Below are positions 54,732 through 61,300 of a DNA stretch of 64,000 nt, one piece after another (the stretch's first letter is position 1; every line of letters begins with the position of its first letter). Location: contig NZ_LMNG01000002.1 in assembly GCF_001423295.1 (NCBI RefSeq), positions 62,001 through 126,000 on the forward strand, in the 5' to 3' direction. This stretch comes from Methylobacterium sp. Leaf112. Lineage in GTDB: Bacteria > Pseudomonadota > Alphaproteobacteria > Rhizobiales > Beijerinckiaceae. A program made the position numbers and the translations under genes. Under the pieces are notes generated by a model that saw only the letters and a list, made by a program, of their open reading frames with translations, was not told where the DNA came from and did no database searches.

Positions 54732-55547
54732 TCAGGACTTGACCGTCCGGGGCGGCAGGGCGCGCCGGGCCGGCAGCCGCGCGAGACCCTCCTTCAGCAG
54801 GAGGCGTCCGAACGGCAGCACCGCGAGGAGGTAGCGACGCCAGAGCCTGTGCGGCTCGCTGGCGAGGCGATGAAGCCATTCGATGCCCGTCCGCTGCATC
54901 CAGAGCGGAGCGCGGCGCTTGCGGCCGAGCAGGAATTCCAGCGCAGCGCCGATGCACAGGGCGGTTCCGCACGCGTCGGGATCGAGGGAGGCCTGGAAGG
55001 CGATCCGCTCGGAGCGCGGCGCGCCGATGGCGATGAAGGTGAAGCGGGCGCGGCTGCGGGCGACGAAAGCGACGCAGGTCGCGAAGGCCGCCGGGTCGCC
55101 GTCGATGTCGGGCGGTGCCGTGAGGATCGCGAGATCGAGGTCCGGGAAGGCAACCCGCATATCCGCCGCGATGGCGTCGCTGGCGACCACCAGGGCGATG
55201 CGATCCCCCGGGCGGATCACGGTCCGGAACAGGATCTCGGTGAGCGTCGAGCCCGGAAGGTGCAGAAATCCGCCGCGGGTCAGCAACCGCGACATCACCA
55301 GGATCGGCTTGCTGTCGCAGAGCGAGAGCCAGGCGGCCTCGTAGCAGGGGGCGAGGGACGGGTCCGCGCTCAGGCGGACCACGTGGTCGACATTGGGGGT
55401 GACGACGTAGCGGAACGATCGCGCCTCGAAGTCTCGCGGCGGATCCTGAGCGAGCAGCGAGAGAACCTCGGACCGATCGAGACCGTCGAAGGGTGCATTG
55501 AGGAAATGTTCGCGCAGGCTGACTGCGCCGGCCAGACCGATCGGCAT
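54732..55547 (-). CDS. WecB/TagA/CpsF-family glycosyltransferase
   Basis: 271 residues. GT26 signatures: YVVTPNVDHVVRLSADPSLA, AAWLSLCDSKPILVMSRLL, RIALVVASDAIAADMRVAFP and FTFIAIGAPRSERIAFQ, ending in RAPLWMQRTGIEWLHRLASE, then PHRLWRRYL. Members such as WecG add N-acetylmannosaminuronate; this one is likely to extend the primed lipid. First gene of a two-gene leftward unit with the GT4 gene. Confidence 0.88.
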   Translation of the reverse strand: MPIGLAGAVSLREHFLNAPFDGLDRSEVLSLLAQDPPRDFEARSFRYVVTPNVDHVVRLSADPSLAPCYEAAWLSLCDSKPILVMSRLLTRGGFLHLPGSTLTEILFRTVIRPGDRIALVVASDAIAADMRVAFPDLDLAILTAPPDIDGDPAAFATCVAFVARSRARFTFIAIGAPRSERIAFQASLDPDACGTALCIGAALEFLLGRKRRAPLWMQRTGIEWLHRLASEPHRLWRRYLLAVLPFGRLLLKEGLARLPARRALPPRTVKS

Positions 55548-56006
55548 GGTTCCGCTCCAGGAAGGACTCGAACGCGGTGCATGCCGACCACCCGCGTCGC
55601 GTTGGCCGGCCCCGCACCGAAGACTTCGCTGGACACAGATGCACGCAGCCGCAGGGTCACAAACTACGCATATCGGGCGAACATTCGCGGAAAACCGATC
55701 GAAATCGTCGGTATGTTATTTGAACAACAGATCTCCACTTCACCGGACGACTTCCGAATACCTCGAATTCTCGATGCTCGGCTCCGGACGGTTCCATCGG
55801 GCGCGTTGCTGAACGGCTTCGATGCGCCCTCCGGAGAGGCCCGTCCCCGGAAGGTGGGCGAAGGGGTCGATGCAGGCGAACGGTCTCACGCGAAGGCGGT
55901 AGGGACGCCTTCCTTTTGAGGCACGACGAAGCCTTGGAGCGCGATTCGGATCGGCAAACCCTGAGGCGGGGCGCCCGCTCGGGGGCCGAAACGATGCGAG
56001 GCTCCG
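55548..56006. other. 459-base divergent intergenic region
   Basis: Separates the leftward WecB-type gene from the rightward GT2 gene. Frames on both strands are short or lack ribosome sites, and the middle (55660-55760) is AT-richer. Likely contains both promoters. Confidence 0.4.
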
Positions 56007-57209
56007 ATGACCGTGCCGCTCTTCCTGCTGTCAGGCCTCCTCGGTCTCGTGGCGGTGATCCTGGCCATTCCCGCCGCCCTGTTCTGCCTTGAGATCGCGG
56101 CCGCCCATCGGCCGCGATCACGGCCTTCGCCCCTGCCTCCCTCGCGGGATCGGCGCTCGCTCGCAGTGGTCGTCCCGGCGCATGACGAGGAGCGGCACCT
56201 CGGCGCGACCCTGGACAGCGTCCGGGCACAGCTGTTGCCGGACGATCGGCTCGTCGTCGTGGCCGACAATTGTACCGACCGCACGGCGGAGGTCGCGGCA
56301 GCGGCCGGCGCCGAGGTGGTGGTGCGGCAGAACCCGTTCGCGCGCGGCAAGGGCTACGCCATGGATGCGGGAATCCGGCACCTGCAGGCTGCGGCGCCGC
56401 ACGTGGTGGTGTTCGTCGATGCCGATTGCCATCTCGGCACCGGCGCCCTCGACGCCCTCGCGGGGCAAGCGCTGGCCCACGGGCGTCCCGTCCAGGCGCG
56501 CTACCTCTGCCTCGCCCCGCCCGGTGCCCGTCCGGGCCTCAAAGTGGCGGAGTTCGCCTTTTTCGTGAAGAACGCGCTCCGGCCGCGCGGACTCGCCGCT
56601 CTGGGCCTGCCCTGCCAGCTCACGGGCAGCGGCATGGCTTTCCCCTGGCCGATCATCGCGCAGGCCCGGCTCGACAGCGGCGAGATCGTCGAGGACCTGA
56701 AGCTCGGCCTCGACTGCGCCCTGGCGGGCCACGCCCCGATGCTGTGCGACGCGGCGCTCGTGACGAGCCGGTTTCCGACGGCGCAACCCGCCGTCGCGAG
56801 TCAGCGCGAGCGTTGGCAGCGGGGGCATCTGGGACAGATCCGCACGGCGCTGCCGCAGCTCATCACCGGTCTGCGCCGCGGCGACCGCGCATGCGTGGCC
56901 CAGATGCTCGACGCGATGGTGCCGCCCCTGACGCTGCTGCTTCTGGCCAATGCCGCCCTCGTGGCGATCGCCGCCGCCGCGGCCGTGGCGGGCGCTTCGC
57001 CGGTGCCGTTCGCCATCGGTGCGGCGAGTGCGGCGTCCCTTATGGTCGCGATCGTCGCCGGCTGGCGACTGGCGGATGCCGAGGGCCATGGCGGCGGCGG
57101 GCCACGTGCGCTCATGGCCTACCTCGCGGGCAACGCCGTCCTCTACCAGCGGCTCCTGGCACGGACGCCGGTCGCCTGGACCAGGACCGATCGCAGTGGA
57201 ACGCCGTGA
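56007..57209 (+). CDS. Family 2 membrane glycosyltransferase
   Basis: 400 residues. An N-terminal membrane helix (LFLLSGLLGLVAVILAIPAA) precedes the GT-A domain: LAVVVPAHDEERHLGATLDS, RLVVVADNCTDRTAEVAAAA, VVVFVDADCHLGTGALDAL, and the processive-type QRERWQRGHLGQI. Two to three further helices close the protein. GAGG lies eight bases before the ATG. The architecture resembles cellulose-synthase-like or HpnI-type transferases. Its end overlaps the next gene by 14 bases. Confidence 0.87.
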   Translation: MTVPLFLLSGLLGLVAVILAIPAALFCLEIAAAHRPRSRPSPLPPSRDRRSLAVVVPAHDEERHLGATLDSVRAQLLPDDRLVVVADNCTDRTAEVAAAAGAEVVVRQNPFARGKGYAMDAGIRHLQAAAPHVVVFVDADCHLGTGALDALAGQALAHGRPVQARYLCLAPPGARPGLKVAEFAFFVKNALRPRGLAALGLPCQLTGSGMAFPWPIIAQARLDSGEIVEDLKLGLDCALAGHAPMLCDAALVTSRFPTAQPAVASQRERWQRGHLGQIRTALPQLITGLRRGDRACVAQMLDAMVPPLTLLLLANAALVAIAAAAAVAGASPVPFAIGAASAASLMVAIVAGWRLADAEGHGGGGPRALMAYLAGNAVLYQRLLARTPVAWTRTDRSGTP

Positions 57210-58296
57210 CCGTCCGGGCCGGCGTCCGCGCCGTCTCGCGGCCGCCGGCCTCGCCGCTCACCTCCTGGCCGTGAGCCATTTCGCTCCGAGCACCGGACCG
57301 GCCCGGGCGGACGAGGCGGCCGCTCCGGCGCGAATCTTCATTTCGGGACACAGCCTGACCGACCGGCCGATTCCCGACGATCTCGTACGGATCGCCGCAA
57401 GCCTGGGACAGCCGCTCGCCTGGGGCCGGCGCCACGGCTCCGGATCGACGATCCGGCAGCGTGCCTGCCGTGACGGCGCGTTCGTGACCGACGAGGCCTC
57501 GGACCCGGACGGGCCAGGCGGGCTCTACGACACCCTCGTGGTGACCGAGCAGCACGACCTCATGGGTGCGTTCCTGTGGAACGACACCATCGGCGCGCTC
57601 GGTCGGCTGCACGACTGCGCCTCTGCCGCCAATCCGGGGATCAAGACATGGTTCTACGTTCCGTGGATGTCCCTCGACGACAAGGATGAGCCGAGCGCCT
57701 GGATCGCCTACGAGCGCGCGGCGGCTCCGCTCTGGCACTGCCTCGTTGCGGCGGCCAACCGGCGCTCGGTGGCCGCCCGGCGGGGCAACCCCATCGCCAT
57801 CCTCCCCGCCGCCACCGCCCTCGTCACGCTGATCGAGCGGGCGGCGAACGGGTCCGCGCCTCCGGGATGGCCGGAAAAGGATGCCGGCCGAACCACTGCG
57901 CTGCTCATCCAAGACCAAGTTCATCCGACGCGCCTCGGCCACTACGCCCTGGCCCTCGTCACCTATGCGGCGATGACCGGGCGTGCACCGATCGGCGCCT
58001 GGGCTCCCGAAGGGATCGACCCGCAGACGGCGAGGGCGTTGCAGGACTTCGCCGGTACCGTCGCCGCAACCGCCGCGCGTGAGCCGGAACCCGATCCGGC
58101 GGCTTGCGCGGCACGCTTGCGGAGCCAGGCGACGGAGATCTTCTGGCCCTACATGGAGCGCGCGCACTGGCGCCCGCAGGCGGGCCTCCTCGGCGCCCGG
58201 GTCGAACGGCTGAGCAAGGCCCTGCGCTGGCGCTGGAAACTGTGGCGCGCACCCGGCTGGACGCCGTTCGACCCATCCTCCGACGGCACGGGCTGA
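57196..58296 (+). CDS. SGNH/GDSL-like hydrolase, exported
   Basis: 366 residues from a GTG at 57196 that gives a basic N-region and hydrophobic core (RRLAAAGLAAHLLAVSHFAP) as signal sequence. Block I resembles the SGNH nucleophile motif (RIFISGHSLTDRPIPDDLV), and block V reads LLIQDQVHPTRLGHYALALV with the D-x-x-H dyad. The distance and motifs fit an acyl-esterase or acetyl-transfer role on polysaccharide, but the Gly-Asp-Ser consensus is modified to Gly-His-Ser. It overlaps the GT2 gene and ends before a strong terminator. Confidence 0.6.
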   Translation: MERRDRPGRRPRRLAAAGLAAHLLAVSHFAPSTGPARADEAAAPARIFISGHSLTDRPIPDDLVRIAASLGQPLAWGRRHGSGSTIRQRACRDGAFVTDEASDPDGPGGLYDTLVVTEQHDLMGAFLWNDTIGALGRLHDCASAANPGIKTWFYVPWMSLDDKDEPSAWIAYERAAAPLWHCLVAAANRRSVAARRGNPIAILPAATALVTLIERAANGSAPPGWPEKDAGRTTALLIQDQVHPTRLGHYALALVTYAAMTGRAPIGAWAPEGIDPQTARALQDFAGTVAATAAREPEPDPAACAARLRSQATEIFWPYMERAHWRPQAGLLGARVERLSKALRWRWKLWRAPGWTPFDPSSDGTG

Positions 58297-58339
58297 AGGC
58301 AGCCCATCGACGACCGACGCTAACGGGGGGCCGACCGTA

Positions 58340-58376
58340 CGAAAGCCCGGCCGCCTGTCCGGCGGCCGGGCTTTCG
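58340..58376. terminator. Bidirectional terminator, perfect 16-bp stem
   Basis: Arms 58340-58355 and 58361-58376 are exactly complementary (CGAAAGCCCGGCCGCC and its inverse) around a TGTCC loop. The arms begin with GAAAG and end in CTTTC, giving a short T-run on both strands. It separates the convergent hydrolase and polyketide synthase genes. Confidence 0.85.
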
Positions 58377-58398
58377 ACGCCGCATCGGGCGTGGCCGA

Positions 58399-61300
58399 TC
58401 AGGCGAGGGCCGCGGCGGGCGCGGATCGGGAGGGGTCGAAGCGGGAGGGCTCGGCCGGGGCCGCCTCGGCATCGGCGAGATGGCGGCGCATCCGGGCGGC
58501 GAGCACCCGGACGTTGGGCTCCAGCACCATGCTGTCGTGGTTGCCGGCGACGTGAACGATATCGAGGTCCGGCACGTAGGGCGCCCAGCCGTTGTCCTCC
58601 AGGATGAGGGAGCGGTTCACATCCAATCGGCGTCCTCCCGAGAGGCGGTGGGCGACCTGGACCTCCGGCCGGTAGAGGACGACCCGTCCGGAATACGGCT
58701 CCAGCACGAGCCGATCGAGGGCACGACGGAAGGCGGCCTCGATGGCGCCGTCGTGGAACTGCTCGGTCCCGAGTGTTTCGGGCGCCTGCATCCGCTCGCG
58801 CAGGCGCATCGCCTCCCAGCGGGCGCGCCGCTTAATCCAAGCGCCGAGGAAGCTCCCCCCCTGCGACCGGAATTCCTGCACCTTCATCGCGAGGCGGTCG
58901 GAGAGGGAGAGCGTCACCTGCTGGGGAACCGGCGTATCGAGGAGCAGGACGACCGGCACCGCCTCGCCTTCCTCCGCCAAGCGCCGGGCCATCGCCAGGG
59001 CCGCGAGGCCGCCGCCGGAGAAGCCGCCGAGCAGATAGGGCCCCCGCGGCTGGACCGCGCGGATCTCCGCGCAATAGTCCCGTGCCATGTCCTCGAAGGT
59101 CTCGTGGGGAGCGTGCTCGCCGTAGAGCCCGCGGGCCTGCAGGCCGTAGACCGGCCGCTCGCTCCCGAGCTGGAGCGCGAGGTGGCGCAGGTTGAGCACG
59201 TTGCCGAACATTCCGGCACAGAGGAAGAACGGCGTGCGCGCATCGTCCGCCTGTACCCGCATCGGCACGACGTGCAGCCGTCTGGGCGCCGCCTCCGCCG
59301 GGGCCGGAACCGCGTCGCCCGTCCCGGAAAGTGCCGCCGCCTCGGGCCGGTCTCCGAGCAGGGCCGCGAAGGCCGCGATCGTCGGCGCCTCGAACAGAAC
59401 CGAGATCGGCAGATCGGTGGCGAAGCGCGTGCGGATCTTGCGCAGGAGGCGCACGGCGATCAGGGAATGACCACCGACGTCGAAGAAGTTGTCCTCGATG
59501 CCGACCCGGCCGATGCCGAGGAGTTCCGTCCAGAAGCCGGCGAGCACCCGCTCGGTCTCGGAGCGGGGCGCCACGTAGGCGGCTTCGTTCCCGGACCGTT
59601 CGAAGAGTTCGGTCCGGGCGGCGGCCTCGGCGGGCGGCGCGGCGGCGCGGGCGCGCAGGGCCTCGAGATCCATCGAGCTGACGATGACCTGCGGCCGCCC
59701 GGCCCCGATCGCCCGGAACAGCGCCTCGACGCCCTCCTCGGGGCGGATGCCCTGGCGGACCATCGCGGCGAGGGCCTGTACCGCCGGCGACGACACCTGC
59801 GATGGATCGGCGCGCGGGGCCGCGAACTCGATGCCGGCATCGGACGCGCCCAGGGTGACGCCGCCGTCGAGGCGCTTCACGGTGAAGCCCTCGATCTCCA
59901 GCACGGGTTCGCCCGCCGCATCGGTGATCACCACGTCGAAGCTCGCGAAGCCCTCGCCGCCCTCGGCGACGCCGAGCCGGATCCGGCTCGTCACCTCGGC
60001 GGGCATCGAGGCATGCACCCGTACGTGTCCGTAGGAGACGGGCACCCAGAGGGCCGCGCCCGCATCGTAGGCCGGCACGAGGGCCATGGCGCAGCCGGTG
60101 GCGATGTCGGTGAGCGCCGGATGCAGGCGGTAGCCCGTGTCGAGATCGGCCCGGAAGGCCGGATCGAGGGCGAGGCGCGCCGTCGCGGTACCGTCCGCGA
60201 TGGCAAGGTCGCGCAGGACACGCCAGCGCGGCCCGAAGCGCAGATGCGCCTCCTGTACGGAGGGAATGGCCGACGGCAACGTCGCGGTGGCCTGTGGCGC
60301 ATCTCCGCGCGGGGATGCGGCAGGGAGCAGACGGATCCGGGCGCGCGCGTGGCGGCGAAACCCCGTCCGGGCGCCCGCCGACACGAGGCTGCGCACGTCG
60401 AGGCGGAAACCGTCCTGGTCGGGCTCCAGGCGCACCTGAACCCGGCAGGCTTCACCGTCCGGCACGTGCAGCGGGCGGAGGAAGATCAGATCCTCGAGGG
60501 CGAACCCGCCCTCGATGCCGTGCTCGCGCAGGGCCTGGGCGGCGATTTCCAGATAGCCGGTCCCGGGCCAGATCGCCTCGCCCGTGGCCATCCGGTGCTC
60601 GTCGAGAATCCAATGGTCCGTCGCGCTCCAGTGCCCTTCCAGACAAGTGCCGCCGGCCCCGTCCTCGGCCCAGGTCGTGAACAGCGGACCGCGCGGTGCC
60701 GGCCGCACCGGCGGCGTCCGCGCGGGCGCGACGGAGCGGGCGGCGAGGCCGATCTGGTTCCAGATGCCCCAGTGGATCGCCACCGTCCGGCAGGTGCCGT
60801 GCCCGGCGGCCGCCTCCGCGAAGGCGTTGAGGTAGGCGTTGGCCGCCACGTAATCGACCTGACCGGCCGGCGCGGTGTCGGCGCTGGTGGAGGAGAACAG
60901 CACGAACAGATCGAGGGGGTCGTCGCGCAGCAGGGCGTGCAGATTCTGCGTGCCCTGAATCTTCGGGGCGAACACCGCCTCGATGTCGGCCTCGGACTTC
61001 ATGGCGACGAGGCCGTCCCGCACCAGGCCGGCTGTATGGATCACGCCGTTGATCGGCCCGAACCTGGCGTGGGCCCGCGCGATGATCGCGTGCAGTTCCT
61101 CCGGATTGCTGACGTCGGCGCACCCGTAGAGCACCTCCGCCCCAAGGGCTTCCAGCTGGCGGATCCGCGCGATCGAGCGGCCGGTCCGCCCCTCGATGCC
61201 ATGGACCCGCAGGAGATCGTCCCACAGGTCGCGCTCGGGCAGGATCGAGCGTCCGACCAGCACGAGGCGCGCCCGGTACTGCCGCGCCAGCGCCTCGCAG

